In this document: positions 27,025-35,482 of the stretch, piece by piece | Layout: every line of letters begins with the position of its first letter | Position numbering within the stretch: position 1 is the stretch's first letter | NCBI GenBank assembly: GCA_910578545.1 | Contig: CAJTPT010000001.1 | Location: 353,481-417,480 of the forward strand | Reading direction: 5' to 3' | Length of the DNA stretch: 64,000 bases | From: an uncultured Christensenella sp. | Lineage (GTDB): Bacteria; Bacillota; Clostridia; Christensenellales; Pumilibacteraceae | Made by a program: the position numbers and the translations under genes | Notes under the pieces: generated by a model | Told to the model about the DNA's origin: nothing | Seen by the model: only the letters and a program-made list of their open reading frames with translations | Database searches by the model: none

Positions 27025-28317
27025 ATGAAGAGAACCTACATCAAAGACCTAACCGAGGGCGAGTGCCTAATCAAAGGCTACGTCGAAACTATCCGCGACA
27101 AAAAGATAATGTTTTTGGTCATTCGCGACGTTACGGGGTTTGTCCAGGTAACTATCGAAAAGGATAACCCGACCTACGAAACGGCAAAACAGCTCACCCC
27201 GCACAGCTTTGTTGCGATAACGGGCAAGTGCGTGTATTCGGAATACGTGCGCAACGGCGGCAAAGAGATTTACCCCTCCGCGCTCGAAATAATGAGTATT
27301 GCCGATATCATTCCGCTAAACGCCGAAAGCGGCCAGGACATTCGCATGGACTACCGTTGGATAGACCTGCGCGACGAGAAAAAGGTTTTCATGTTCCGCA
27401 TTCAGACCGCATTCGAGCGGCTTGCCGTGGAGTTCTTTAACAAGAACGGTTTTATCGAGATACACACGCCCAAGATAACCGCGCTATCGAGCGAGGGCGG
27501 CAGCGAGGTGTTCGAGCTGAAAAACTACTTCGGGCAAAAGGCATACCTCACGCAAAGCCCGCAGTTGTATAAGCAGATGAGCATGATGGCGGGCTTTGAC
27601 AGAACGTTCGAGATAGGCGAATACTTCCGCGCCAATCCGAGCTTTACATCCCGCCATGACGCCGAGTTCACCGGCATAGACGTCGAAGTGTCGTTTATCG
27701 ACTCGCACCACGACGTCATGGATATAGAGGAAGCCCTGCTCGCCTACGTCATCAACGGCGTAAAAGCGGAGTTTAACGACGAGTACAACAAGTACTTCGG
27801 GCACGATATAATCTCGCTTGACTATAAGATCCCGCGCATATCGCTTGCCGACGCGTACAAGATACTTAAGACCGAAAAGAACTACGAAGTGCCGCGCGCG
27901 CTCAAGGGCGACCTCGACCCCGACGGCGAAAAGCTCATTTGCGAATACGTCAAGGAAAAATACGGAAGCGACTTTGTGTTTATAATCGACTTCCCCGCAA
28001 AGGCCCGCGCGTTCTATTCCATGAAGAAGGACGACGACCCCGCGCTTACCAAAACGTACGACCTGCTGTTTAAGGGCATAGAGATAACGAGCGGCGCGCA
28101 ACGCGAACACCGCTACGACAACCTGCGCAGGAATATTATCGAGAACGGCATCAAGCCCGAAACCATGACCGAATACCTCGACTTCTTCCGCTACGGCGCG
28201 CCGACGCACGGCGGCTTCGGACTGGGCATCACTCGCACGCTCGTAAAGCTGTTCGACCTGCCCAGCGTAAAGGACGTCACCTTCCTCTTCCGCGGTCCGA
28301 ACAGGCTCAAACCTTAA
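27025..28317 (+). CDS. aspS: Aspartyl-tRNA synthetase, archaeal-type (AspS2), possibly non-discriminating
   Basis: 430 residues. Charges tRNA with aspartate in the cytoplasm. An N-terminal OB-fold (about 5-95) binds the anticodon; the class II catalytic core has motif 2 near GEYFRANPSFTSRHDAEF and motif 3 GGFGLGITRTLVKL. It lacks the bacterial GAD insertion, which explains the short length and marks the archaeal-type AspRS2. Such enzymes in Clostridia often also charge tRNA-Asn, to be amidated by GatCAB; whether this one does cannot be read here. The ATG at 27025 follows GGAGAAGAAATC and lies downstream of the predicted transcription start. Confidence 0.93.
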   Translation: MKRTYIKDLTEGECLIKGYVETIRDKKIMFLVIRDVTGFVQVTIEKDNPTYETAKQLTPHSFVAITGKCVYSEYVRNGGKEIYPSALEIMSIADIIPLNAESGQDIRMDYRWIDLRDEKKVFMFRIQTAFERLAVEFFNKNGFIEIHTPKITALSSEGGSEVFELKNYFGQKAYLTQSPQLYKQMSMMAGFDRTFEIGEYFRANPSFTSRHDAEFTGIDVEVSFIDSHHDVMDIEEALLAYVINGVKAEFNDEYNKYFGHDIISLDYKIPRISLADAYKILKTEKNYEVPRALKGDLDPDGEKLICEYVKEKYGSDFVFIIDFPAKARAFYSMKKDDDPALTKTYDLLFKGIEITSGAQREHRYDNLRRNIIENGIKPETMTEYLDFFRYGAPTHGGFGLGITRTLVKLFDLPSVKDVTFLFRGPNRLKP

Positions 28318-28335
28318 CTTAAATCTTACACAACA

Positions 28336-28364
28336 AAAATCCCGACCGACCGTCGGGATTTTTT
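28336..28364 (+). terminator. Terminator of aspS
   Basis: AATCCCGAC-CGACC-GTCGGGATT followed by TTTTT, 18 bp past the stop. Confidence 0.9.
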
Positions 28365-28375
28365 CGTCCGCTTTT

Positions 28376-28680
28376 TGTCATACGAAGCGCCGAGGTTATT
28401 CCGAACAAGCAACGTGCCGTGAAGAATCTCACCGATTATAGCACGGCTTATTCTGTCGTGCAGTCCGCTTTGTTGTCCGCCAAGTGGGAACCCGAGTAGT
28501 GCGCGGCGCGTTCGGTTGCGCAGTCCTATTTGTTGTCCCCCTCGGGGGAAACGTCACGAGCCTGCGAGTGACAAAGGGGTTGAGGTAATTTCGGTTCTTA
28601 ACCAACATCAATGTAATTGCGCGCTGCTTAACCCCTTTCGGCGGCTCGTTCCTCGCCGCCACTTTCCCCCACGGGGGGGG
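28376..28680. repeat. Intergenic region with repeat family copy 2 and an 11-G tract
   Basis: Contains the 61-bp unit 28530-28590, matching 26140-26200. A more diverged upstream part shares GTGCCGTGAAGAATCTCACCG with the other copy. A homopolymer of 11 G spans 28673-28683. No gene is visible in the 427-bp gap between aspS and the phosphorylase gene. Confidence 0.6.
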
Positions 28681-28744
28681 GGGACAATAATAAAAGAAAA
28701 AGCGCGGCATGCCGCGCCATTTTACTTCATAATTTCAAATTATA

Positions 28745-29476
28745 CTACGCTATTTCCCGCGCGAGCTTGAGTGCGGCGGCAACGGCGACCGATGTCGAAT
28801 CTGTGGCTACAAGGTCGATCAGGTAGTTGGGTTCCCATTCCTCGCCCGCCAAGCTGTCGGCTGTGATAAAGAAGGTATAAAACTCGTTGCCGCGAAAGTC
28901 GGCGCAAGCCTGCAACGCCGCACATTCCATATCGACGGCTACGCAGCCGTTGGACTTCATTATATCGGCGCGAGTGCGCGTTTCGCGATAAAACCCGTCG
29001 GTTGTCCACACTCCGCCCGCAGTGGTTTTTATGCCATTGGCGTTGAGCGACGCTTGAACGGTTTGCGCGTTTTTAACGACAATGCTGTCGGCGGGCGGAA
29101 GATAGTGATAGCTCGTTCCCTCGTCACGGAACGCAACGGTGGGGACTACAATCTCGTGCGGCGGAATGTCAACGAGCGTGCCGCAAATGCCGAATGCAAT
29201 CGCCTTTTTGACCCCGCAAGCCATGATCTCTTCGAGCGCGCTGACCGCCGCGGGCGCGCCCACGGGCGTGCGGTACAAAAGCGCGGTCTTGCCGCCGAGG
29301 TCGCAGGTGTACAACGGAATGTCCACGCTGCCCTTGCACAAACCCGCCTGTTTGGCGTTAGCCCGCTCTAACAGTAATTTATATATGTAATCGCTGAAAG
29401 TCGTTACCGCCACATCGGCTTTTACTTCCACGCCGCGCGGCGTGATAAGTCCCGGCTCATCGTAAAACCGTATCAT
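28745..29476 (-). CDS. Nucleoside phosphorylase (PNP/UDP family)
   Basis: 243 residues from the ATG at 29476, which follows AAAGAGGTATACT. A longer in-frame start would add 34 non-homologous residues. The fold is nucleoside phosphorylase type 1, with GVKKAIAFGICGTLVD and VDMECAALQAC carrying the ribose-binding Met-Glu pair. It cleaves a purine or uridine nucleoside with phosphate to base and ribose-1-phosphate; substrate preference cannot be read with certainty. It is 28 bp downstream of glf, in the same direction. Confidence 0.88.
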   Translation of the reverse strand: MIRFYDEPGLITPRGVEVKADVAVTTFSDYIYKLLLERANAKQAGLCKGSVDIPLYTCDLGGKTALLYRTPVGAPAAVSALEEIMACGVKKAIAFGICGTLVDIPPHEIVVPTVAFRDEGTSYHYLPPADSIVVKNAQTVQASLNANGIKTTAGGVWTTDGFYRETRTRADIMKSNGCVAVDMECAALQACADFRGNEFYTFFITADSLAGEEWEPNYLIDLVATDSTSVAVAAALKLAREIA

Positions 29477-29504
29477 AGTATACCTCTTTTTGCCCAAGTG
29501 TTTT

Positions 29505-30605
29505 TTATTTAATGCTATCCGTAAGAGCGAACACGGCGGCGACCGCGTCGTCCATGTCGTAGTACTTGTAGCCGGCAAGCCGACCGCCGAAAAGCGTGCT
29601 TTTAAGCTTTGCCGCTTCCGTCTCGTACTTACGGTACAGCGCGGAATTGCGTTCGTCGTTTATCGGATAGTACGGCTCGTCGCCCTTTTCAAACTTTTTG
29701 GGGTATTCGCGGGTGACTACCGTCTTTTCGCTCTTTTGCTTCTCGAAGTGCTTGTGCTCGATAATGCGGGTAAACGGCGTTTCGTAGTCGGTGTAGTTGA
29801 CTACCGCGTTGCCCTGGTAGTCCTCGATATCCAACACTTCCGTTTCAAACCTTAACGAGCGGTACTCGAGCTCGCCGTACTTGTAATCGAAAAATCTGTC
29901 TATCGGTCCGGTGTACAGCGTAGTCGCCGCAATGCTATCCCATTTATCCCGATCGCCGAAGTAGTCGACGCCCGTTTTGACGTCCACGCCGTCCAGCATC
30001 TTTTTTACCATAGCGGTGTATCCGCCGATAGGTATGCCCTGATATCTGTCGTTAAAGTAATTGTTGTCGTACACAAACCTAAGCGGAACTCTGCCGATTA
30101 TAAACGGCGGCAGGTACTTGGCGTCTCTGCCCCACTGCTTCTCGGTGTAGCCCTTGATAAGCGTTTTGTAAACGTCCTCGCCGACCGACATAAGCGCCTT
30201 TTGTTCGAGGTTTTGCGGCTCGCCGCTTCCCGCGGCGGCGCGCTGTGCGTCGATAATAGCGTGCGCCTCGGCGGGCGTTTTGCAACCCCAAAGCTGATAA
30301 AAGGTGAACATGTTAAACGGCAGGTTGTACAGCTTGCCCTTGTAGTTGGCAATAGGGCTGTTTACAAAGTTGTTAAACTCGGCAAACCTCCCTACGTATT
30401 CCCAAACGCGCTTGTCGTCGGTGTGGAATATGTGCGCTCCGAACTTGTGCACGGTAATGCCCTCGACCGTTTCGGTAGCTATATTGCCGCCCACCGTTTC
30501 GCGCTTTTCAATCACCAAACACTTTTTGCCGCGCTCAGTCATTATTTGAGCAAAAGCGGCGCCAAACAAACCGGCGCCGACAATTAAATAATCGTATTTT
30601 TTCAT
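29505..30605 (-). CDS. glf: UDP-galactopyranose mutase
   Basis: 366 residues, full length. An FAD enzyme interconverting UDP-galactopyranose and UDP-galactofuranose for cell-surface glycans. The N-terminal Rossmann motif VGAGLFGAAFA (about 8-18), then ERGKKCLVIEKR, GAHIFHTDD and NFNNFVNSP-like substrate residues. Late conserved elements include YTGPIDRFFDYKYGELEYRS and GRLAGYKYYDMDDAV near the C-terminus. GAGGATATAA precedes the ATG. It sits between a glycosyltransferase and a nucleoside phosphorylase gene. Confidence 0.96.
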   Translation of the reverse strand: MKKYDYLIVGAGLFGAAFAQIMTERGKKCLVIEKRETVGGNIATETVEGITVHKFGAHIFHTDDKRVWEYVGRFAEFNNFVNSPIANYKGKLYNLPFNMFTFYQLWGCKTPAEAHAIIDAQRAAAGSGEPQNLEQKALMSVGEDVYKTLIKGYTEKQWGRDAKYLPPFIIGRVPLRFVYDNNYFNDRYQGIPIGGYTAMVKKMLDGVDVKTGVDYFGDRDKWDSIAATTLYTGPIDRFFDYKYGELEYRSLRFETEVLDIEDYQGNAVVNYTDYETPFTRIIEHKHFEKQKSEKTVVTREYPKKFEKGDEPYYPINDERNSALYRKYETEAAKLKSTLFGGRLAGYKYYDMDDAVAAVFALTDSIK

Positions 30606-30714
30606 TTATATCCTCAAAATATTTTTAACAAACATTCACCAAAGAAGAAACTTATATCAATTTTGTTGTCCCCTTTAGGGGATGGGGACAATAATAAGGT
30701 TGTATTGAATAATT

Positions 30715-32136
30715 TTATTCGGTTGCGGCTTGTGCCACGGGCTCGCCCATTGTTTCGGGCTCTCCTACCGCGTCCGCCTGTATCGGTTCGTTCTGCGGCG
30801 GTTCCTCTTCCGTTCCGCCGTCGTCACCGCCGCCCGTAACGTTGCGCTTGACCTGGTGCCACTTGGGCTTTTTAAACACGCCTATGGTTATTGCCGCGGC
30901 GTAGATAATCATAAACAACGGGAACAACAGTATCGTGGGTAACATCTTTTTGAACGGGGCTTTAAGCCGTTTGCGCTCGAGCACGACGGCGAGCAGAGCC
31001 TGAAGTATAAACGCAAGCACGAATGCAAACGCCAGCGAGTAGCAAATGGTAGTCACGTATTTCCAGAACATATCCATTTGAGTAGACGGGTCGATGTAGT
31101 TTGCGTTATATTTATAATTCATTATGCCGTAAAACAGCAACACGTATATATAATAGATAGGAAGCCAAACGCACATGAGCACGCAAATGGGAATAAACAT
31201 GAGCGTCATGAACATATCGAGATATGTATACTTCCAACGCACGAAAAACAGGAAGAACGACTTAATGCCCTGCGTCCAGAACAGCGTGTTTATGGCGCGC
31301 GCCATGCGCATATACCGCTTAAACGTTTCCTTGACGGTGGCGGGTTGATCCTCGTACACGATAGCGTCCTTGACGTACATCGTCTTAATTTTGTCCTCGT
31401 TGAGCCGACGCATGGTAAACTCGGTATCGTCGGACGAGGTAAGGCAATCCCAGCCATGCTTTTCTATTATCTCGGCGGCAAACATCATGCCCGCGCCGCC
31501 CAGCATTGTGCCCTGCCCGATAGCCGAGCGGAAGTTGCTTGCAAAGCGGCAGTCGCGGATATACCAAAGACCGGAAATGCCCGCTACGATATTTTGATCG
31601 ATGTTTTTCGAGTTGGAATAGCCGCGCGCACACTTGACGCCCGCGTCAAACGCGTCGTTCATGCGCGAGATGTAGTCGGGTTCCATATGGTTGTCCGCGT
31701 CGAATTTGATAAACGCTTCGTACTCGCCGGGGTGTTCTTCCATGATTTTTTCAAACAAATACTTAAGCGCATACCCCGCCTTGTGATGCTTGGGATCGGG
31801 GTCGAACCGCTCGTAACAAATCGCACCCGCTTTGCGCGCGCGCTCGGCGGTGTCGTCCGTGCAGTTATCCGCAACTACAAAAATGTCGAACATATCGCGG
31901 GGATAGTCGGACTTTAAAATACATTTTATAGTGTCGGAAATAACGTCTTTTTCGTTACGCGCGGGAATGACTATGCCGAACTTGTGCTGTTTTTTGGCTT
32001 TGGGATAAACCTTTGCTCTTACGAAAAACAGCAGAATATACAATATCTGGATACCGAAAACAGCGCCGATAACCGTCAGCAATATATTGTCGTTTATAAG
32101 CGACAGTATTTCGTTTACTCTATTCCATACTTCCAT
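30715..32136 (-). CDS. Membrane glycosyltransferase family 2
   Basis: 473 residues. One N-terminal transmembrane helix (about 16-40), a cytosolic GT2 domain (about 50-280) and three to four C-terminal helices (about 300-440), the topology of processive or polysaccharide-type transferases. Nucleotide-sugar binding motifs are visible: IPARNEKDVI, VVADNCTDDT, KFDADNHMEPDY (DxD) and SDDTEFTMRRL, with RYMRMARA at the place of the QxxRW region. The tail is acidic and Pro-rich. Probable role: extending an exported glycan, together with the adjacent UDP-galactopyranose mutase. The exact sugar is unknown. Confidence 0.88.
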   Translation of the reverse strand: MEVWNRVNEILSLINDNILLTVIGAVFGIQILYILLFFVRAKVYPKAKKQHKFGIVIPARNEKDVISDTIKCILKSDYPRDMFDIFVVADNCTDDTAERARKAGAICYERFDPDPKHHKAGYALKYLFEKIMEEHPGEYEAFIKFDADNHMEPDYISRMNDAFDAGVKCARGYSNSKNIDQNIVAGISGLWYIRDCRFASNFRSAIGQGTMLGGAGMMFAAEIIEKHGWDCLTSSDDTEFTMRRLNEDKIKTMYVKDAIVYEDQPATVKETFKRYMRMARAINTLFWTQGIKSFFLFFVRWKYTYLDMFMTLMFIPICVLMCVWLPIYYIYVLLFYGIMNYKYNANYIDPSTQMDMFWKYVTTICYSLAFAFVLAFILQALLAVVLERKRLKAPFKKMLPTILLFPLFMIIYAAAITIGVFKKPKWHQVKRNVTGGGDDGGTEEEPPQNEPIQADAVGEPETMGEPVAQAATE

Positions 32137-32211
32137 GCCAGCCTCGATTGCCGCGTTATTGTGTCGGCGGCAATATCAGTGTGCTACCGCATCGCACTCG
32201 ATAGCATGAAA

Positions 32212-32240
32212 AGTATACAACATGTCAGTTCCTTTGTCAA
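32212..32240 (-). promoter_or_regulatory. Promoter of the GT2-glf-phosphorylase genes
   Basis: TTGACA (32235-32240), 17 nt, TATACT (32212-32217) on the minus strand. Confidence 0.75.
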
Positions 32241-32394
32241 GCCGCTACGCGCAATACGCACAAAAAACGGCTGTTTTGTATAATTTTGCAATAATACCGG
32301 CAATATCGTAGTATACTCGCACGATTTACGCTTGCTTTTCCCCGACGAATAATATATAGTATATGTATTATTATCTTTCGGAATAATCGGCAAA

Positions 32395-33174
32395 ATGGAA
32401 TTCAAAAACGTAAACGACATAGTAATAAAGGCGAGCAACTGCGTGGTGGATATATCGCGCGGCGACGACGAGCAGTGCCGTTTTGTTTCCACAAAGGATA
32501 AATATTTTACCGTGTCCGATTCGGGCGGCACGCTGTCCGTCAAGCAAAAGCCGTCGTATATCTTTTACCGAATAGTCGTAAAACGCGTGGAAATAAAGCT
32601 TATCCTTCCCAAAAGCTTTAACGGCAAGCTAAAGCTACGCAACAAAAACGGCGAGCTGTACGTAAAGGACTTAGAGTTTAAAGAGCTCGACCTGTCCACC
32701 AACAACGGCAAGTTCGAGCTGTGCGGCGTAAGCTGCGGCGAGTTTTCGATTAAAATGAAAAACGGCGCAGTCGGCATAAAAAATCTGTCCGCAACACAAT
32801 CGGTTTCGCTCAAGTGCGACAACGGCAGGATCAAAGCGGAAAGCGTAATCGCGCCGTCGCTCGCTATGTCGAGCAGTAACGCCACGCTCACCGCATTAGA
32901 CGTAAAATCGGACAAGCTGGACTGCCGCACGTCAAACGGCGTTATCGACGCAAGCGGTATCGACTGCGGCGAGGTTCGGCTCGAAACGTCCAACGGCAAG
33001 ATTTCCGCGCTCATGCTGGGCGACCGCGACGAGCACCGACTTTCCGCCGAAACCAAGCACGGCACGATTTCGGTAAACGGCGTGCCATGCAAAAACGTGT
33101 CCGATCGCGACGGCGCAAAAAAACGCGTGGCGGTTTCCACGTCCAACGGCGATATAGATATTAAATTCATGTAA
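32395..33174 (+). CDS. DUF4097-family beta-repeat protein
   Basis: 259 residues with no signal peptide. A regular beta-strand repeat runs through the protein with SNG/KNG/NNG turns (LRNKNGELYV, STNNGKFELCG, CDNGRIKAES, TSNGKIS, STSNGDIDIKFM), characteristic of DUF4097, a right-handed helix of short strands. These are common in Bacillota and often linked to envelope or antisigma-type regulation; the biochemical function is unknown. Divergent from the GT2 gene and followed by another glycosyltransferase. Confidence 0.8.
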   Translation: MEFKNVNDIVIKASNCVVDISRGDDEQCRFVSTKDKYFTVSDSGGTLSVKQKPSYIFYRIVVKRVEIKLILPKSFNGKLKLRNKNGELYVKDLEFKELDLSTNNGKFELCGVSCGEFSIKMKNGAVGIKNLSATQSVSLKCDNGRIKAESVIAPSLAMSSSNATLTALDVKSDKLDCRTSNGVIDASGIDCGEVRLETSNGKISALMLGDRDEHRLSAETKHGTISVNGVPCKNVSDRDGAKKRVAVSTSNGDIDIKFM

Positions 33175-33358
33175 AAGCTTTTTAATCGATTTATTTTTCG
33201 GAATATAATGCATAGCATATCACTCGTCACAAGCCGAATACAGCTATATAACCGCGTGGAACACGCCGCTCTATGTAGGGCGGTTTTTTGTTGCACGCAT
33301 TTTATTGCGCGGTCATATTATGGAATAGGTCAATAACGTAACTTCGGAGAAAAAGCGT

Positions 33359-34468
33359 ATGACGATCGGACTGTCCATGATAGTAAAAAACGAGAGCGAT
33401 GTGCTTGCACGTTTGCTCGACGGGATCGCACCCGCCGTCGACGAGATAGTCATTGTCGACACGGGTTCGACGGACGACACCGTTAAAATCGCACAAAAGT
33501 ACACCGACAACGTTTTTTCTCTCGTTTGGATAGACAACTTTTCCGCCGCGCGCAACTTTGCCCGAGAAAAAATCAAGTCCGATTACTTTATGTGGCTGGA
33601 CGCCGACGATACAGTGCCGCCCGAAACGCGCGACTATATACTTCGGCTCAAACGCAAAAAGAACTTAGACGCCGATATAGTAATGCTACCATACGTGCTC
33701 GGCTATGACGAGAGCGGCAAGCCGACATATTCCTACTACCGCGAGCGGATAATCAAAAACAGTCCGGAGTTTTATTGGCAGGGCGCAGTCCACGAAGCAA
33801 TCGGACTGCGCGGCAAAATTATTTACGCTAAATCCCCTATCGTGCACGCCAAGCCGAGCGGCAGGTCGAACGGAACGCGCAATCTGGATATTTACAAAAA
33901 GCTTATAAAAAGCGGCGAAACACTGTCGCCGCGCGAAAGATACTATTACGCGCGCGAGCTGTATTACAACGGATTGATTGCCGACGCCGCACGCGAGTTT
34001 TCGGCGTTTATAGATTTAAAGGACGGCTTTACCGTAAACAAGACGGACGCGTGCATTTTGCTCGTGCGCTGTTACAAGCAAACGGGCGACAACGAAAAAG
34101 CGCTTAACGCGGCGACCAAGGCGCTCGCATACAACACGCCGTCAGCCGAGCTCTGCTGTTTACTCGGCGAGCTGTTCTTCGATAAAGGCGATTACCCTTG
34201 TGCCGCGTACTGGTACGGCAATGCGCTGAAATGCAAGGACGACGGCAAATCGGGGGCGTTCGTTCAAGCCGATTACGGCGGATTTCTTCCGCTTGTGTGG
34301 CTTTCGGTATGCCATGACCGAATGGGAAACATAAAACGCGCGTTTTCCTATCACCTGCGCGCCAAAAGGCTTCGCCCCCACGACAAAAGCGTGACGGCAA
34401 ACGACGTATACTTTGCTTCGCTCGGCTTTACCACCGAAATTCCGCTTAGCAAACCACAAGAAAAATGA
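33359..34468 (+). CDS. Glycosyltransferase family 2 with C-terminal TPR-like helices
   Basis: 369 residues. The N-terminal GT2 domain (about 1-210) has MIVKNESDVL, VIVDTGSTDDT and FMWLDADDTVPP (DxD). The C-terminal 150 residues are helical repeats (TDACILLVRCYKQTGD and NEKALNAATKALAYN) typical of TPR-containing GT2 proteins such as the SunS/YfdH-like group. No membrane segment. GGAGAAAAAGCGT precedes the ATG. Next to the collagen-like gene, so a role in glycosylating surface protein is possible but unproven. Confidence 0.85.
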   Translation: MTIGLSMIVKNESDVLARLLDGIAPAVDEIVIVDTGSTDDTVKIAQKYTDNVFSLVWIDNFSAARNFAREKIKSDYFMWLDADDTVPPETRDYILRLKRKKNLDADIVMLPYVLGYDESGKPTYSYYRERIIKNSPEFYWQGAVHEAIGLRGKIIYAKSPIVHAKPSGRSNGTRNLDIYKKLIKSGETLSPRERYYYARELYYNGLIADAAREFSAFIDLKDGFTVNKTDACILLVRCYKQTGDNEKALNAATKALAYNTPSAELCCLLGELFFDKGDYPCAAYWYGNALKCKDDGKSGAFVQADYGGFLPLVWLSVCHDRMGNIKRAFSYHLRAKRLRPHDKSVTANDVYFASLGFTTEIPLSKPQEK

Positions 34469-34590
34469 CTCGGTCTCGGCGACACAATACTGCGTAAGCT
34501 ACGGCGCTAAATTACTATTGCAAGCGTGCAATTCTCGCTTGTAGCCCATCGTGCGTCATTCGAGTATTAAACCAAAGGAGGTATGATATA

Positions 34591-35367
34591 ATGTTCTTTA
34601 ATTTCTTTAACAGACCGTGCGGCTGTGACGACGACGAATTCGAGCAACCCTGCGACTGCATGGGCGGCGATTGCGAGTGCGAACAGCGTCCGTGTTGCCC
34701 CGTTCCGCCCCGCCCCGTCAAGTGCTGTGTAGGTCCGACGGGTCCGACGGGTGCGCCCGGTCCAATCGGTCCGCGCGGCTATCCCGGAATTAACGGTGCC
34801 ACGGGCGCGACGGGCGCCACAGGTCCGCAAGGCGTTCAAGGCTTACAAGGCGTGCCGGGCATTCAAGGCCCGACCGGCCCTACGGGACAGCAAGGCGTGC
34901 AAGGTATTCAGGGTGTGCAAGGCCCTACAGGCGCGACGGGTGCAACCGGCGCAAACGGTGAAATCGGTCCGGCGGGTCCTACAGGCGCTACAGGCGCGAC
35001 GGGCGCAGTCGGCGCAGTAGGTCCAACCGGTGCGACGGGCGTTCCCGGTCCGCAAGGCGTTCAAGGTGTAACGGGTCCTACAGGCCCTCAAGGAATACAG
35101 GGTATTCAGGGCGTGCAAGGCCCCACAGGCGCGACGGGTGCAACCGGCGCAAACGGTGAAATCGGTCCCGCGGGTCCTACAGGCGCTACAGGCGCGACGG
35201 GCGCAGTCGGCGCAGTAGGTCCGACCGGTGCGACGGGCGTTCCCGGTCCGCAAGGCGTGCAAGGTATTCAAGGCCCGACCGGCCCTACAGGCCCTCAAGG
35301 AATACAGGGTATTCAGGGCGTGCAAGGCCCCACAGGCGCGACGGGCGCAACTGAACAAGCGTCATAA
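34591..35367 (+). pseudogene. Collagen-like GXX protein, 5' part, interrupted by mobile element
   Basis: 258 residues as it stands. A Cys/Asp-rich N-terminus (residues 1-45, CGCDDDEF and CDCMGG) is followed by Gly-X-Y triplets (GPT, GAT, GIQ, GVQ). Near-identical units of 66 and 69 residues are repeated, starting at residues 108 and 174. The GXX run is lost at residue 254, where GAT is replaced by TEQAS and a stop, exactly at the left edge of the inserted element. The missing 3' part lies at 40995-41199. Rejoining gives an in-frame 321-residue protein. Collagen-like proteins with this design occur on spore surfaces of Bacillota. AGGAGGTATGATATA precedes the ATG. Confidence 0.85.
34912..35340 (+). 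repeat. Long in-frame tandem repeats in the collagen-like gene
   Basis: Two near-identical coding units of 198 and 207 bp (22 and 23 triplets) followed by the start of a third. High nucleotide identity implies recent duplication and potential length variation by recombination or slippage. Confidence 0.75.
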
Positions 35368-35437
35368 GGGAAAGGAAGAACAACCAAAGCAAGGCTTTAA
35401 GTTACGGTCAAAAGATGTTTTTCGTTGTCAAAATTAA

Positions 35438-35473
35438 AAACGGCGGAGGAAATTTACCTCAGCCGTTTTATTT
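35438..35473 (-). terminator. Terminator of the transglutaminase-like gene
   Basis: AAAACGGC-TGAGG / CCTC-GCCGTTTTT hairpin on the minus strand, 10 bp past the stop. Confidence 0.75.
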
Positions 35474-35482
35474 GTGTAATTT

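Noticed and set aside
34780..35340. CRISPR-like periodicity in the collagen-like gene
   Set aside because: The repeats are in-frame Gly-X-Y codons with 9-bp periodicity and 198-207-bp units, not spaced palindromic repeats.
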